From contig NZ_JYKY01000007.1 in NCBI RefSeq assembly GCF_001042985.1, forward strand, positions 123,291 through 187,290: a DNA stretch of 64,000 bases, in the 5' to 3' direction. A program made the translations under genes and the position numbers. Shown one piece after another: positions 44,268 to 54,984 of this stretch. This DNA comes from Pseudomonas lundensis (lineage in GTDB: Bacteria; Pseudomonadota; Gammaproteobacteria; Pseudomonadales; Pseudomonadaceae). How positions within the stretch are numbered: position 1 is the first letter of the stretch; every line of letters starts with the position of its first letter. Under the pieces are notes generated by a model. That model had not been told where the DNA came from. It was given only the letters and a program-made list of their open reading frames with translations, and ran no database searches.

Positions 44268-45353
44268 GTGAGCAAACGAGCCTATAACTTCTGCGCAGGT
44301 CCAGCTGCGCTTCCTGAAGCTGTCCTGTTGCGTGCCCAGTCCGAGTTGCTCGACTGGCATGGCAAAGGCCTGTCGGTCATGGAAATGAGCCATCGCAGCG
44401 ATGAGTTCGTGTCCATTGCCACCAAGGCTGAGCAGGACCTGCGTGACCTGCTGTCTATCCCCTCGAACTACAAGGTTCTGTTTCTGCAAGGCGGCGCAAG
44501 TCAGCAGTTTGCTCAGATCCCGCTGAACCTGCTGCCGGAAAATGGCAAGGCCGATTACATCGACACGGGCATCTGGTCCCAGAAGGCCATTGAAGAAGCG
44601 TCGCGTTTTGGTGCGGTCAATGTGGCTGCCACGGCCAAGCCTTATGACTACTTCGCGATCCCGGGTCAGAACGAATGGAATCTGAATAAGGACGCGGCCT
44701 ATGTGCATTACGCGCCTAACGAAACCATTGGTGGCCTGGAGTTTGACTGGATTCCGCAAACCGGTGATGTGCCGCTGGTGGCCGACATGTCCTCTGACAT
44801 CCTGTCGCGCCCTGTGGATGTATCGCGTTTTGGCATGATTTACGCCGGTGCGCAGAAAAACATCGGTCCGAGCGGCATTGTGGTCAATATCATCCGTGAA
44901 GACCTGCTGGGGCGTGCGCGCTCCATCTGCCCGACGATGCTTGATTATAAGGTCGCGGCCGATAACGGCTCGATGTACAACACGCCGCCGACCCTGGCGT
45001 GGTACTTGTCTGGCCTGGTGTTCGAGTGGCTGAAAGAGCAGGGCGGTGTAGAAGCCATTGGCAAGCTCAATGAAGTGAAAAAGCGCACGCTTTACGACTT
45101 CATCGATGCCAGCGGCCTGTACAGCAACCCGATCAACAAGACAGACCGCTCGTGGATGAACGTCCCGTTCCGTCTGGCCGATGACCGTCTCGACAAACCG
45201 TTCCTGGCGGGTGCCGAGGCACGCGGCCTGTTGAACCTTAAGGGTCACCGTTCGGTAGGCGGTATGCGGGCTTCGATCTATAACGCTGTGGACATCAACG
45301 CCGTCAATGCGCTGGTGGATTACATGGCGGCGTTCGAGAAGGAACACGGCTAA
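44268..45353 (+). CDS. serC: Phosphoserine aminotransferase
   Basis: A 361-aa class V aminotransferase making phosphoserine, also used for pyridoxine synthesis. PLP lysine is Lys197 in GAQKNIGPSG. GTG 44268 is chosen as start: it gives the family N-terminus SKRAYNFCAGPAALPEAVLL and the normal Pseudomonas length, while the frame is open further upstream. First gene of a serC-pheA-hisC-tyrA::aroA-cmk-rpsA run; its stop overlaps the pheA ATG (TAATG). Confidence 0.97.
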   Translation: MSKRAYNFCAGPAALPEAVLLRAQSELLDWHGKGLSVMEMSHRSDEFVSIATKAEQDLRDLLSIPSNYKVLFLQGGASQQFAQIPLNLLPENGKADYIDTGIWSQKAIEEASRFGAVNVAATAKPYDYFAIPGQNEWNLNKDAAYVHYAPNETIGGLEFDWIPQTGDVPLVADMSSDILSRPVDVSRFGMIYAGAQKNIGPSGIVVNIIREDLLGRARSICPTMLDYKVAADNGSMYNTPPTLAWYLSGLVFEWLKEQGGVEAIGKLNEVKKRTLYDFIDASGLYSNPINKTDRSWMNVPFRLADDRLDKPFLAGAEARGLLNLKGHRSVGGMRASIYNAVDINAVNALVDYMAAFEKEHG

Positions 45354-46447
45354 TGTCCGAACAGGAACTCAAAGCCCTGCGTTTGCGCATTGACAGCCTG
45401 GACGAAAAGGTCCTGGAGCTGATCAGTGAGCGTGCGCGCTGCGCGCAAGAGGTCGCGCGCGTCAAAATGGGCTCGCTGGCGGAGGGCGAGGTGCCGGTGT
45501 TTTACCGGCCTGAGCGTGAGGCGCAGGTACTCAAGCGGGTGATGGAACGCAACAAAGGCCCGCTGGGTAACGAAGAGATGGCGCGCTTGTTCCGCGAAAT
45601 CATGTCGTCGTGCCTGGCGCTGGAGCAGCCGCTTAAAGTGGCTTACCTGGGGCCTGAAGGGACCTTCACGCAAGCCGCCGCAATGAAACACTTCGGTCAT
45701 GCCGTCATTAGCAAGCCAATGGCTGCCATCGATGAGGTGTTTCGTGAAGTGGCGGCCGGGGCAGTGAATTTTGGTGTGGTGCCGGTGGAAAATTCCACTG
45801 AAGGGGCCGTTAACCACACGCTGGATAGCTTCCTTGAGCACGATATGGTGATTTGCGGCGAGGTTGAGTTGCGCATTCACCATCACTTGCTGGTGGGCGA
45901 GAACACCAAGACCGACAGCATCAGCCGTATCTATTCCCATGCCCAGTCGCTGGCCCAGTGCCGCAAGTGGCTGGACGCGCACTATCCGAACGTCGAGCGT
46001 ATTGCTGTATCGAGCAACGCCGAAGCGGCCAAGCGCGTGAAAGGTGAGTGGAACTCGGCAGCCATTGCTGGCGATATGGCGGCGGGCCTCTACGGGTTGA
46101 CGCGACTGGCCGAAAAGATTGAAGACCGCCCGGACAACTCCACGCGGTTCTTGATGATCGGCAATCAGGAAGTGCCACCGACCGGTGATGACAAAACATC
46201 GATCATTGTGTCCATGAGCAACCGGCCGGGTGCGCTGCATGAGTTGCTGGTGCCGTTTCATGAAAACGGCATCGATCTCACGCGCATCGAGACGCGTCCC
46301 TCGCGCAGTGGTAAATGGACTTACGTTTTCTTCATTGACTTTGCTGGCCACCACCGAGATCCGTTGGTCAAAAGCGTGCTGGAACAGATCAGTCAGGAAG
46401 CTGTAGCACTCAAAGTGTTGGGTTCCTACCCGAAAGCGGTTCTTTAA
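45353..46447 (+). CDS. pheA: P-protein: chorismate mutase/prephenate dehydratase
   Basis: A 364-aa bifunctional enzyme of phenylalanine synthesis. The AroQ chorismate mutase domain spans residues 1-90 (LRLRIDSLDEKVLELISERA). The prephenate dehydratase domain (about 95-270) has AYLGPEGTFTQAA and FGVVPVENSTEGAVNHTLD. A C-terminal ACT domain (SMSNRPGALHELLVPFHENG, ESRPS replaced by ETRPS) gives feedback control by phenylalanine. No attenuator leader is visible because the gene overlaps serC. Confidence 0.97.
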   Translation: MSEQELKALRLRIDSLDEKVLELISERARCAQEVARVKMGSLAEGEVPVFYRPEREAQVLKRVMERNKGPLGNEEMARLFREIMSSCLALEQPLKVAYLGPEGTFTQAAAMKHFGHAVISKPMAAIDEVFREVAAGAVNFGVVPVENSTEGAVNHTLDSFLEHDMVICGEVELRIHHHLLVGENTKTDSISRIYSHAQSLAQCRKWLDAHYPNVERIAVSSNAEAAKRVKGEWNSAAIAGDMAAGLYGLTRLAEKIEDRPDNSTRFLMIGNQEVPPTGDDKTSIIVSMSNRPGALHELLVPFHENGIDLTRIETRPSRSGKWTYVFFIDFAGHHRDPLVKSVLEQISQEAVALKVLGSYPKAVL

Positions 46448-46458
46448 GGCGATTTCAC

Positions 46459-47571
46459 ATGAGCGGTGATTTTCTCGCCCTGGCATTGCCGGGCGTGCAA
46501 CAACTTTCGCCTTACGTCCCAGGCAAGCCTGTGGACGAGCTGGCGCGTGAGCTGGGGATTAACCCGGACACGATCGTCAAGTTGGCGAGTAACGAAAACC
46601 CGTTGGGGCCCAGCCCTAAAGCGTTGGCGGCTATTGGCGACGCGCTGGCAGAACTCACGCGTTATCCCGATGGCAACGGTTTCGCACTCAAGACATTGCT
46701 GGCAGAGCAGTGTGGCGTCGAGCTGGATCAGGTCACGCTGGGGAATGGTTCCAATGACATTCTGGAATTGGTGGCGCGAGCCTATCTGGGGCCGGGCCTG
46801 AATGCCGTCTTCAGCGAGCATGCGTTTGCGGTGTACCCGATCGTCACGCAGGCTGTGGGTGCGCAAGCGCGCGTAGTGCCAGCCAAAGCCTGGGGTCATG
46901 ATCTGCCCGCCATGCTGTCCGTGATCGACGAGTCCACGCGAGTGGTGTTCATTGCCAACCCGAACAACCCGACCGGGACCTGGTTCGATGCGAATGCGTT
47001 GAACGAGTTTTTGCAGGATGTTCCGCAACGGGTGCTGGTGGTACTGGATGAGGCCTACATCGAATACGCGGATGGCGGCGATTTGCCAGATGGTCTGGAA
47101 TTCCTGTCTGCTTATCCAAACCTGCTGGTATCGCGTACCTTCTCCAAGGCTTACGGCTTGGCGGCATTGCGTGTGGGTTACAGCCTGTCAGCGGCCGGCG
47201 TGGCAGATGTGCTGAACCGCGTGCGTCAGCCCTTCAACGTCAACAGTCTGGCATTGGCGGCTGCCTGCGCTGCGTTACGCGATGTGGAGTATCTGGCACA
47301 AAGCCGGCGTCTGAACCAGGCCGGTATGCAGCAGTTGCAAGAGGGTTTCCAGGCGCTGGGCCTGAGCTGGATTGCGTCCAAGGGCAATTTTATTGCGCTG
47401 GATGTAGGGCAAGACGCAGCGCCCGTGTATCACGGGTTGCTGCAGGAGGGGGTGATTGTGCGCCCTGTCGCCAACTACGGCATGCCGAACCACCTGCGCA
47501 TCACCGTGGGGCTGCCCGCTGAAAACACCCGCTTGCTTGAAGCGTTGACCAAGGTTCTCGCTCGTGGGTGA
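46459..47571 (+). CDS. hisC: Histidinol-phosphate/aromatic aminotransferase
   Basis: A 370-aa class I aminotransferase, the HisC2 copy that in Pseudomonas sits among aromatic genes and may also transaminate prephenate or arogenate-type substrates. PLP lysine is Lys230 in RTFSKAYGLAALRVGY; IANPNNPTGTW is the substrate/PLP asparagine block. It overlaps the start of the tyrA-aroA gene by 8 bp. Confidence 0.95.
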   Translation: MSGDFLALALPGVQQLSPYVPGKPVDELARELGINPDTIVKLASNENPLGPSPKALAAIGDALAELTRYPDGNGFALKTLLAEQCGVELDQVTLGNGSNDILELVARAYLGPGLNAVFSEHAFAVYPIVTQAVGAQARVVPAKAWGHDLPAMLSVIDESTRVVFIANPNNPTGTWFDANALNEFLQDVPQRVLVVLDEAYIEYADGGDLPDGLEFLSAYPNLLVSRTFSKAYGLAALRVGYSLSAAGVADVLNRVRQPFNVNSLALAAACAALRDVEYLAQSRRLNQAGMQQLQEGFQALGLSWIASKGNFIALDVGQDAAPVYHGLLQEGVIVRPVANYGMPNHLRITVGLPAENTRLLEALTKVLARG

Positions 47572-49807
47572 TGTCATCTCGAAACAGTCGGCCAAGCCCT
47601 TGGTGGGCCGACTGGTAGTGGTCGGATTGGGGCTCATCGGCGGCTCCTTTGCCAAGGGGCTGCGTGAAAGCGGGTTGTGCGTGGAAGTGGTCGGCGTCGA
47701 TCTCAATGCTGCATCCCGTGCCCTGGCCGTAGAGCTGGGCGTGGTTGATCGCTGTGAGGCGGATCTGGCAGTAGCCTGCCGCGGCGCTGATGTGATTCAG
47801 TTGGCGGTGCCGATCCTGGCCATGGAAAAAATGCTCGCTCAATTGGCGGGCATGGATCTGGGCCAGGCCATCCTGACCGATGTCGGCAGCGCCAAAGGCA
47901 ATATTGTGCGCGCAGCCACTCAAGCGTTTGGCGGCATGCCGCCGCGCTTTGTTCCGGGCCATCCGATTGCGGGCTCCGAGCAAAGTGGGGTAGAAGCGTC
48001 AAATGCGCGTCTGTTCGAGCGGCACAAAGTTATTTTGACCCCGGTAGCCGACACGGACCCCGGAGCGCTCAAGGTTGTGGATGCGATGTGGCGCGCCCTT
48101 GGGGCTGACGTCGAGCACATGCAGGTTGAGCGTCACGATGAAGTCCTTGCGGCGACTAGCCATTTGCCACACTTGCTGGCATTTGGTCTGGTGGATTCTC
48201 TGGCCAAGCGCAACGAGAATCTGGATATTTTTCGCTACGCTGCGGGTGGCTTTCGCGATTTCACAAGAATCGCGGGCAGCGACCCGGTGATGTGGCATGA
48301 CATTTTCCTCGCCAATCGCGAGGCAGTGCTGCGCACATTGGATACATTTCGCACAGACCTCGACGCCTTGCGCGACGCGGTCGATGCAGGGGACGGGCAT
48401 CAATTATTGGGCGTGTTCACGCGCGCCCGTGTTGCTCGCGAGCATTTCGGTAAAATCCTGGCCCGCCGGGCATATGTGGACCCTATGAATACGAATGATC
48501 TGATTTTCCTGGCAAATCCTGGTGGACACGCAATCGGCCGCATCCGTGTACCAGGCGACAAGTCCATTTCTCACCGCTCGATCATGCTTGGCTCGCTGGC
48601 TGAAGGCACGACCGAAGTGGAAGGGTTCCTTGAAGGCGAAGATGCGCTGGCAACATTGCAGGCTTTTCGTGACATGGGCGTGGTCATCGAAGGGCCGCAT
48701 CAGGGGCGCGTCACGATTCACGGTGTCGGGCTGCACGGCCTGAAAGCGCCACCGGGGCCTATTTATCTGGGCAATTCCGGCACCTCGATGCGCTTGCTGT
48801 CAGGTTTGTTGGCGGCGCAACCGTTTGATACCACCCTGACCGGGGATGCCTCGCTGACCAAGCGTCCAATGAATCGCGTGGCCAATCCATTGCGTGAAAT
48901 GGGCGCCGTCATTGAAACCGCTGCCGAAGGGCGTCCGCCAATGACGATTCGAGGCGGGCATGCGCTCAAGGGCATGAATTACACCCTGCCGATGGCAAGT
49001 GCCCAGGTTAAGTCCTGTCTGCTGCTGGCTGGCTTGTACGCTGAAGGCAAGACCTCGGTGACCGAGCCTGCGCCAACACGCGACCACACCGAGCGCATGC
49101 TGCGTGGCTTCGGCTATCCGGTGACGGTCGACGGTGCCACTGCTTCCGTTGAGTCGGGCCATAAGCTGACAGCGACACACATTGAAGTGCCGGGTGATAT
49201 CTCCTCCTCAGCGTTTTTCCTGGTTGCCGCTTCGATCGCTGAAGGTTCGGATCTGGTGCTTGAACATGTCGGGATTAACCCGACCCGTACCGGTGTGATC
49301 GACATTCTGCGTCTGATGGGGGCCGATATTACCCTCGAGAACCTGCGCGAGGTGGGGGGCGAGCCGGTTGCAGACCTGCATGTGCGTGCAGCGAAGCTCA
49401 AAGGTATCGATATCCCGCAAGCATTGGTGCCACTGGCTATTGACGAGTTCCCGGTATTGTTTGTGGCGGCTGCGGTGGCAGAAGGCCGGACTGTACTGCG
49501 AGGCGCCGAAGAGTTGCGTGTGAAGGAGTCGGACCGTATTCAGGTAATGGCTGATGGCTTGCATGCACTGGGCGTAAAGTGCGAGACGACCCCGGACGGC
49601 ATCATCATTGACGGTGGTGCGATAGGGGGCGGCGAAGTCCATGGTCATGGTGATCATCGTATTTCGATGGCGTTCAGCGTGGCTTCGTTGCGTGCCACTG
49701 CGCCTATTCGCATCCATGACTGCGCAAACGTTGCCACGTCCTTCCCCAACTTCCTGGCGCTGTGCAAGCAGGTCGGCATGAATGTCGCTGAAGAGGCGCA
49801 GTCGTGA
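47564..49807 (+). CDS. Prephenate dehydrogenase/EPSP synthase fusion
   Basis: A 747-aa TyrA-AroA fusion. Residues 1-300 are prephenate dehydrogenase (NAD motif [11 protein letters not shown]; ending [11 protein letters not shown]). From Met308 ([20 protein letters not shown]) the 3-phosphoshikimate 1-carboxyvinyltransferase follows, with [19 protein letters not shown] and [13 protein letters not shown]. This fusion is known in Pseudomonas. GTG 47564 overlaps hisC; cmk overlaps its end by GTGA. The fusion joins the committed tyrosine step to the last-but-one step of chorismate synthesis. Confidence 0.96.
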   Translation: MGDVISKQSAKPLVGRLVVVGLGLIGGSFAKGLRESGLCVEVVGVDLNAASRALAVELGVVDRCEADLAVACRGADVIQLAVPILAMEKMLAQLAGMDLGQAILTDVGSAKGNIVRAATQAFGGMPPRFVPGHPIAGSEQSGVEASNARLFERHKVILTPVADTDPGALKVVDAMWRALGADVEHMQVERHDEVLAATSHLPHLLAFGLVDSLAKRNENLDIFRYAAGGFRDFTRIAGSDPVMWHDIFLANREAVLRTLDTFRTDLDALRDAVDAGDGHQLLGVFTRARVAREHFGKILARRAYVDPMNTNDLIFLANPGGHAIGRIRVPGDKSISHRSIMLGSLAEGTTEVEGFLEGEDALATLQAFRDMGVVIEGPHQGRVTIHGVGLHGLKAPPGPIYLGNSGTSMRLLSGLLAAQPFDTTLTGDASLTKRPMNRVANPLREMGAVIETAAEGRPPMTIRGGHALKGMNYTLPMASAQVKSCLLLAGLYAEGKTSVTEPAPTRDHTERMLRGFGYPVTVDGATASVESGHKLTATHIEVPGDISSSAFFLVAASIAEGSDLVLEHVGINPTRTGVIDILRLMGADITLENLREVGGEPVADLHVRAAKLKGIDIPQALVPLAIDEFPVLFVAAAVAEGRTVLRGAEELRVKESDRIQVMADGLHALGVKCETTPDGIIIDGGAIGGGEVHGHGDHRISMAFSVASLRATAPIRIHDCANVATSFPNFLALCKQVGMNVAEEAQS

Positions 49808-50493
49808 ATCCGTTGGCGCCGGTGATTACCATTGACGGACCGAGCGGTTCGGGTAAAGGCACAGTAGCGGGGCGGCTGGCCACGGAGTTGGGCTGGAAGC
49901 TGCTGGATTCAGGTGCCTTGTATCGTCTGCTGGCGCTGGCAGCCCGGGATCATGGTGTCGCACTGAATGACGAGACGTTGCTGCAGCAGTTGGCGGCGCA
50001 TCTGGACGTGCAGTTCGTCGGAGCGACAAATGGTCAGCCTGCCAAGATCATCCTGGAAGGGATGGATGTCACACTGGATATTCGCAATGAAGCGGTAGCG
50101 GCGGGGGCATCTGCTGTTGCGGCGTTGCCCGCTGTTCGTGAGGCTTTGCTGCAGCGTCAGCGAGATTTTAAGGAATTGCCGGGCCTGGTTGCGGATGGGC
50201 GTGATATGGGGACGGTGGTTTTTCCGGACGCTCCGCTCAAGATCTTCCTCACCGCCAGCGCTGAAGAGAGGGCGAGGCGTCGCTACTTGCAGTTGAAGGC
50301 CAAGGGCGATGATGTTAGTCTCCCGCGTCTGCTGGACGAGATACGTGCCCGCGATCAGCGTGATACGCAGCGTGCAATAGCCCCGCTTAAGCCGGCGGCT
50401 GATGCCATACAGCTTGACTCTACGGAGTTGTCTGTCGAGCAGGTGCTTGAACGCATCAGAAGTGAAATCGCCCTGCGCGATATCGCTGGATGA
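49804..50493 (+). CDS. cmk: Cytidylate kinase
   Basis: A 229-aa (d)CMP kinase. P-loop GPSGSGKGT at residues 12-20, NMP-binding segment [30 protein letters not shown], and lid [16 protein letters not shown] start overlapping the aroA stop by 4 bp. cmk directly before rpsA is the order in many gamma-proteobacteria. Confidence 0.96.
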   Translation: MNPLAPVITIDGPSGSGKGTVAGRLATELGWKLLDSGALYRLLALAARDHGVALNDETLLQQLAAHLDVQFVGATNGQPAKIILEGMDVTLDIRNEAVAAGASAVAALPAVREALLQRQRDFKELPGLVADGRDMGTVVFPDAPLKIFLTASAEERARRRYLQLKAKGDDVSLPRLLDEIRARDQRDTQRAIAPLKPAADAIQLDSTELSVEQVLERIRSEIALRDIAG

Positions 50494-50501
50494 CCAAGAA
50501 A

Positions 50502-50597
50502 GCATGCAGGAGACCAGAAATAGTCCTGTATGCCTTCTTTTATATGAACGTAACCCACATTGTCTGGAATGTGGCAGATGGGCGTATTCCTTCGCCC
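50502..50597 (+). promoter_or_regulatory. rpsA leader with three stem-loops (S1 autoregulation)
   Basis: Three hairpins lie between cmk and rpsA. I: GCATGCAGGA (50502-50511) with TCCTGTATGC (50524-50533), followed by a T-rich stretch. II: CCACATT (50555-50561, sharing one base with its loop) with AATGTGG (50568-50574). III: GGGCG (50580-50584) with CGCCC (50593-50597). E. coli rpsA has a comparable three-hairpin leader bound by its own product S1; the same control is inferred here. Confidence 0.65.
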
Positions 50598-50616
50598 TTA
50601 TTCAACAGGAATTAAA

Positions 50617-52311
50617 ATGAGCGAAAGCTTTGCAGAACTCTTTGAAGAAAGCCTAAAAACCCTGAATCTTCAGGCTGGCTCGATCATCACCGCTATCATC
50701 GTTGATATCGATTACCAAGCTGGTTGGGTTACCGTTCACGCTGGTTTGAAGTCTGAAGGCCTCATCCCGCTGGAGCAGTTCCACAACGACGCTGGCGAAC
50801 TGAACATCAACATCGGTGATGAAGTTCACGTTGCGCTGGACGCGGTCGAAGACGGCTTTGGCGAAACCAAACTGTCCCGTGAAAAAGCCAAGCGCGCTGA
50901 ATGCTGGATCGTTCTGGAAGCAGCCTTCGCAGCAGAAGAAGTGGTCAAGGGCGTTATCAACGGTAAGGTTAAAGGCGGCTTCACTGTCGACGTTAACGGC
51001 ATCCGTGCGTTCCTGCCAGGTTCTCTGGTTGACGTTCGTCCAGTGCGCGACACCACGCACCTGGAAGGTAAAGAGCTGGAATTCAAGGTCATCAAACTTG
51101 ACCAGAAGCGCAACAACGTTGTTGTTTCGCGTCGCAGCGTACTGGAAGCAGAGAACTCGGCAGAGCGCGAAGCGCTGTTGGAATCCTTGCAAGAAGGTCA
51201 GCAAGTTAAAGGTATCGTTAAAAACCTCACCGACTACGGCGCGTTCGTGGATCTGGGTGGCGTTGACGGCCTGCTGCACATCACTGACATGGCGTGGAAG
51301 CGCATCAAGCATCCTTCCGAAATCGTCAACGTTGGCGACGAGATTGATGTAAAGGTTCTGAAGTACGATCGCGAGCGCAATCGTGTTTCCCTGGGCCTCA
51401 AGCAACTGGGCGAAGATCCATGGGTTGCTATCAAAGCCCGTTACCCAGAAAGCACTCGCGTTACCGCTCGTGTAACCAACCTGACCGACTACGGCTGCTT
51501 CGCTGAGCTGGAAGAAGGCGTTGAAGGTTTGGTACACGTGTCCGAAATGGACTGGACCAACAAAAACATCCACCCTTCGAAAGTCGTACAAGTCGGCGAC
51601 GAAGTGGAAGTTATGGTTCTGGACATCGACGAAGAGCGTCGTCGTATCTCCCTGGGCATCAAGCAGTGCAAATCTAACCCATGGGAAGATTTCTCTGGCC
51701 AGTTCAACAAGGGCGATAAAATCTCCGGCACCATCAAGTCGATCACCGATTTCGGTATCTTCATTGGTCTGGACGGCGGCATCGACGGTCTGGTTCACCT
51801 GTCCGACATCTCCTGGAACGAAGTGGGCGAAGAAGCTGTACGTCGTTTCAAGAAGGGCGACGAGCTGGACACCGTTATCCTGTCTGTTGACCCAGAGCGT
51901 GAGCGCATCTCCCTGGGTATCAAGCAGCTGGAAAGCGATCCGTTCTCCGAGTACGTACAAGAGAACGACAAAGGCGCAATCGTTAAGGGCATCGTGAAAG
52001 AAGTTGACGCTAAAGGCGCCATCATCACTCTGGCCAACGATATCGAAGCGACTCTGAAAGCCTCCGAAATCAGCCGTGACCGCGTTGAAGACGCGCGCAA
52101 CGTTCTGAAAGAAGGCGAAGAAGTAGAAGCCAAGATCATCAGCGTTGATCGTAAGAGCCGCGTAATCCAACTCTCCATCAAGTCGAAAGATGATGCTGAA
52201 GAGAAAGAAGCAATCCAGAGCCTGCGCGACAAGCCAGCTACCTCTGACATTGCTGCTGGTCCGACCACTTTGGGCGACCTGCTGCGTGCACAAATGGAAA
52301 AGCAGAACTAA
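50617..52311 (+). CDS. rpsA: 30S ribosomal protein S1
   Basis: A 564-aa protein of six S1 (OB-fold) domains; repeats such as [20 protein letters not shown] and [20 protein letters not shown] are easily seen. It brings mRNA to the ribosome, mainly for leaders with weak Shine-Dalgarno sites. ATG 50617 has only AGGA upstream and a structured leader, which suits autoregulation. Codon use is highly biased, as expected for a ribosomal protein. The frame is open to 50560 but the known N-terminus [16 protein letters not shown] sets the start. Confidence 0.98.
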   Translation: MSESFAELFEESLKTLNLQAGSIITAIIVDIDYQAGWVTVHAGLKSEGLIPLEQFHNDAGELNINIGDEVHVALDAVEDGFGETKLSREKAKRAECWIVLEAAFAAEEVVKGVINGKVKGGFTVDVNGIRAFLPGSLVDVRPVRDTTHLEGKELEFKVIKLDQKRNNVVVSRRSVLEAENSAEREALLESLQEGQQVKGIVKNLTDYGAFVDLGGVDGLLHITDMAWKRIKHPSEIVNVGDEIDVKVLKYDRERNRVSLGLKQLGEDPWVAIKARYPESTRVTARVTNLTDYGCFAELEEGVEGLVHVSEMDWTNKNIHPSKVVQVGDEVEVMVLDIDEERRRISLGIKQCKSNPWEDFSGQFNKGDKISGTIKSITDFGIFIGLDGGIDGLVHLSDISWNEVGEEAVRRFKKGDELDTVILSVDPERERISLGIKQLESDPFSEYVQENDKGAIVKGIVKEVDAKGAIITLANDIEATLKASEISRDRVEDARNVLKEGEEVEAKIISVDRKSRVIQLSIKSKDDAEEKEAIQSLRDKPATSDIAAGPTTLGDLLRAQMEKQN

Positions 52312-52327
52312 GTTCTGATTGACCATT

Positions 52328-52356
52328 AAAAAGGGCGACTTCGGTCGCCCTTTTTT
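52328..52356 (+). terminator. Terminator after rpsA
   Basis: AAAAAGGGCGAC, loop TTCG, GTCGCCCTTTTTT. A textbook intrinsic terminator, near-symmetrical. Confidence 0.93.
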
Positions 52357-52656
52357 GTGCGCGCGGGTTTGATAGTGTTTTCTGTCCTTTGTGTTTTGCT
52401 TTCCTGGGGGGTTCTCATGCCCTGCGAGGTTGTGGAGCGTTCTCGCTGGTTGAGTCGAATTCAAGCCAATCCAGGTGTCGCTTATTGCAGGGCTGATCGC
52501 AGCGTGTCTGTGGTTCTCTTCATTAACCCGAACATACCTAAAAGTTCCCCTTCAATATTTCTTCAGATAAGTCAATCCCTGGGCTGTTCAAAGTCACTTG
52601 ATCATGCTAAAACCTTTCAAGCGCTGATCTAGCTGCTTGAAAAAGAAGGGAAAAAT
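52357..52656 (+). other. Intergenic region rpsA-ihfB
   Basis: 300 bp that must hold the ihfB promoter. An open frame crosses it (52357-52632) but starts inside the terminator tail and has no RBS. No clear -35/-10 pair stands out. GAAGGGAAAAAT at its end is the ihfB ribosome binding site. Confidence 0.4.
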
Positions 52657-52965
52657 ATGACGAAGTCGGAGTTGATCGAACGAATTGTCACCCATCAAGG
52701 GCTACTCTCATCAAAGGATGTGGAGCTGGCCATCAAGACTATGCTTGAACAAATGTCACAGTCCCTGGCGACCGGAGATCGAATAGAGATCCGCGGTTTT
52801 GGCAGTTTTTCACTGCACTACCGTGCACCGCGTGTGGGGCGTAACCCAAAAACCGGGCAGTCTGTCAGTTTGGACGGCAAGTTCGTCCCTCATTTCAAGC
52901 CGGGCAAGGAATTGCGGGATCGGGTGAATGAGGACGAGGAAGATGACTTTAATCCTGAAGAGTAA
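52657..52965 (+). CDS. ihfB: Integration host factor subunit beta
   Basis: A 102-aa DNA-bending protein of the HU/IHF family, pairing with IhfA. The DNA-intercalating arm is [12 protein letters not shown] (residues 58-69) with the key Pro; [20 protein letters not shown] is the core. The acidic tail ([11 protein letters not shown]) makes it slightly longer than the roughly 94 aa of P. aeruginosa. Start has GAAGGG upstream. lapA follows 11 nt later. Confidence 0.97.
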   Translation: MTKSELIERIVTHQGLLSSKDVELAIKTMLEQMSQSLATGDRIEIRGFGSFSLHYRAPRVGRNPKTGQSVSLDGKFVPHFKPGKELRDRVNEDEEDDFNPEE

Positions 52966-52976
52966 AGGAGCTGCTC

Positions 52977-53225
52977 ATGCGTGCTATTAAGCGCACAGCC
53001 GTCGTGGTGGTGTCTCTGCTGATTTTCTTTGGCGTGATTATTTTCATTCTTGAAAATCAGCAAGCGACATCACTGACGTTTCTTGGCTGGAATACGCCAC
53101 AGCTGCCAGCTGCAATGTTCTTTGTCGGGGCTCTGTTGTTAGGGCTAGCAATTGGCCCGCTTATTGGTTTTCTTGCCTACTGGCGAAAAACCGCCGGCTT
53201 GAAGCGCCGCATGCACCTTAGCTGA
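52977..53225 (+). CDS. LapA-domain inner-membrane protein (DUF1049)
   Basis: An 82-aa protein with two TM helices (residues 7-26 VVVVSLLIFFGVIIFILENQ; residues 41-62, LPAAMFFVGALLLGLAIGPL...). The short loop TSLTFLGWNTPQ is typical of the lipopolysaccharide-assembly LapA/YciS family. AAAGGAGC stands before the ATG. Cotranscribed with ihfB; in Pseudomonas it lies between ihfB and wzz. Confidence 0.9.
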   Translation: MRAIKRTAVVVVSLLIFFGVIIFILENQQATSLTFLGWNTPQLPAAMFFVGALLLGLAIGPLIGFLAYWRKTAGLKRRMHLS

Positions 53226-53534
53226 CCTGCGCGTTCAACGTTCATGCGCTTGAGCTTTTACGAGGCGAGTCAGGCGCGTTGAGTGAGGCGGTGTAAGAAA
53301 TACGGCTTTTTCTGTGTAAGCGATTTCTCAGGAGAACCCCTACTTATTCTCAAGCCTTGTATTGTTTTGTAATACTGGCAGAATGCGGGCTGTTCTCGAT
53401 TGCCAGCTATTTTTTGTGCTTCACCAGGTGCGCAGTGATGCCATTACCCGGTTGAAAATAAATCGTATTTCAAGCACGCAAGAAAAATTTCTGCATGACG
53501 AGCCCGCAGTTTCTTTTGAAGGCAGGCCCTTGTT
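53226..53534 (+). promoter_or_regulatory. wzz upstream region with a promoter candidate
   Basis: 309 bp without a gene. The best sigma70 match is TTCTCA (53348-53353), N16, TAATAC (53370-53375). An inverted repeat GTATT-N7-AATAC (53359-53375) covers the -10. The leader is AT-rich after that. A long 5' leader of about 150 nt would result. Confidence 0.35.
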
Positions 53535-54905
53535 GTGACCAGTATTTCTCGTATACCCAGTGGCTCATCATCCGATGAGATTGACCTGATTGCCTTGTTT
53601 CAGGCGATTTGGCAACAAAAGAAAATGATCATTGCCACAACTATCATCAGCGGGATGATAGCACTGGGCTATGCCTATTACGCAACGCCTGAATATCAAG
53701 TCACCAGCGTTCTTCGCCCTGCGGCGATCAATGAGCTGGACGCGCTGAACCGGTCAGGCGTCTACACGCTGCCACCCAGCGAAGCGTTGATGAAAGTGGG
53801 GGCCAGCCTGGAGTCGTACGATTCGCGCCTGGGCTTCTTCCGGGACAATCAGGAACTCTTCAGGCAATTCAAGCGTCCAGGCCGGACACTTGAGCAAAGT
53901 TTCGAAGAGTTCAACCGTGACTCGCTCAAGCTGGTTCTGCCAGACCCTAAAAAAGCGGATGCACTCAGTGCTTTCATTGGTCTTGAGCTGAATTACCCCA
54001 AGGGCGTGGAGGGTGTGCAGATTCTCAATGGCTTTGTTGATTACGCAATCAATGCAGAGCGCGAGCAGATCGCTGCTGACCTGAAAGTCATCGTCAATAA
54101 CCGTCTGACTGAGCTTAAAGGCAAGATCGACGCTGCCCGCTCAAGTTATGAAAATGACAAGGCCGCTCGTATCGCCACGTTGCAGGAGGCAGATAACCTC
54201 AAGCGTGCTCAGCTACAAGACGAGCTGAAAGCCTTGCGTCAGCAGCTGAAAGTAGCGCGTTCAGACAGAATGGCGCAATTGTCCGAAGCGATTGGCATTG
54301 CCAAAACCTTGGGGATTCAAAAGCCAACCACGCCTTCTGCCTTGGGCGACTCTGTACGTTCGGGCGATACCAGCGTCATGCGCACCGAAATCAACAACCA
54401 GCAGATTCCTCTGTACTTTATGGGTGTTGAAGCCCTGGAGGCGGAGCGTGCGGCCTTGCAGCAGCGTAAAACAGATGACTTTACCGAAGGGCGCATTGCA
54501 CAGATCGCCCGTGAGTTGCAATTACTGCAAAGCAACAGGGAAGTAGAAGTGCTCAAGCAGCGTCAAAATGAAGACGTGTTTTTGAGTGGGGTTGAACCTC
54601 TGCGTGCTGAAGTCGTACGGTTGGGCAACTTGAACAATCTGGATTTCACAAACCTGAAGCTTGTTTCCATCGACCGTAAAGCGTTGGAACCTATGGCGCC
54701 TGTTAAACCCAAAAAGTCGTTGATTGTAGTGATGGGGTTGCTGCTCGGTGGCATGTTTGGAGTCTTCATTGCGCTGATGCGTTACTGGGTCAAGTCGCAT
54801 CGACTTCAGCAGCAAAGACTGTCGCCAGTGCTCTCTGCAACGTTAAGCGGAGCACAGGGTGTGGTGAGCGGTAACGGAAAAGTCTTGCAAAGTGATCGTC
54901 GCTGA
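53535..54905 (+). CDS. wzz: O-antigen chain length determinant Wzz
   Basis: A 456-aa polysaccharide co-polymerase that sets the O-antigen chain length. TM1 at residues 32-52 (IIATTIISGMIALGYAYYA) and TM2 near 396-418 (LIVVMGLLLGGMFGVFIAL) enclose a periplasmic coiled-coil domain. The Pro-rich segment MAPVKPKKS precedes TM2, as in the family. GTG start at 53535 is weakly supported (GAAGG 13 nt upstream). Longer than E. coli Wzz, typical of Pseudomonas. Confidence 0.94.
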   Translation: MTSISRIPSGSSSDEIDLIALFQAIWQQKKMIIATTIISGMIALGYAYYATPEYQVTSVLRPAAINELDALNRSGVYTLPPSEALMKVGASLESYDSRLGFFRDNQELFRQFKRPGRTLEQSFEEFNRDSLKLVLPDPKKADALSAFIGLELNYPKGVEGVQILNGFVDYAINAEREQIAADLKVIVNNRLTELKGKIDAARSSYENDKAARIATLQEADNLKRAQLQDELKALRQQLKVARSDRMAQLSEAIGIAKTLGIQKPTTPSALGDSVRSGDTSVMRTEINNQQIPLYFMGVEALEAERAALQQRKTDDFTEGRIAQIARELQLLQSNREVEVLKQRQNEDVFLSGVEPLRAEVVRLGNLNNLDFTNLKLVSIDRKALEPMAPVKPKKSLIVVMGLLLGGMFGVFIALMRYWVKSHRLQQQRLSPVLSATLSGAQGVVSGNGKVLQSDRR

Positions 54906-54984
54906 TCGGTTAGATGCCTGGATGCATCTCGACCTGACTTGTGGACTAATTGCCTCTTCATAGAGTTGAGCCGAGAGCAAGCCT

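Noticed and set aside
50653..52464. 603-codon open frame antisense to rpsA
   Set aside because: rpsA has extreme codon bias that keeps the opposite frame open; the product resembles no protein and starts beyond the terminator.
52357..52632. 91-codon ORF between rpsA and ihfB
   Set aside because: Starts in the rpsA terminator tail, lacks an RBS, and occupies the region needed for the ihfB promoter.
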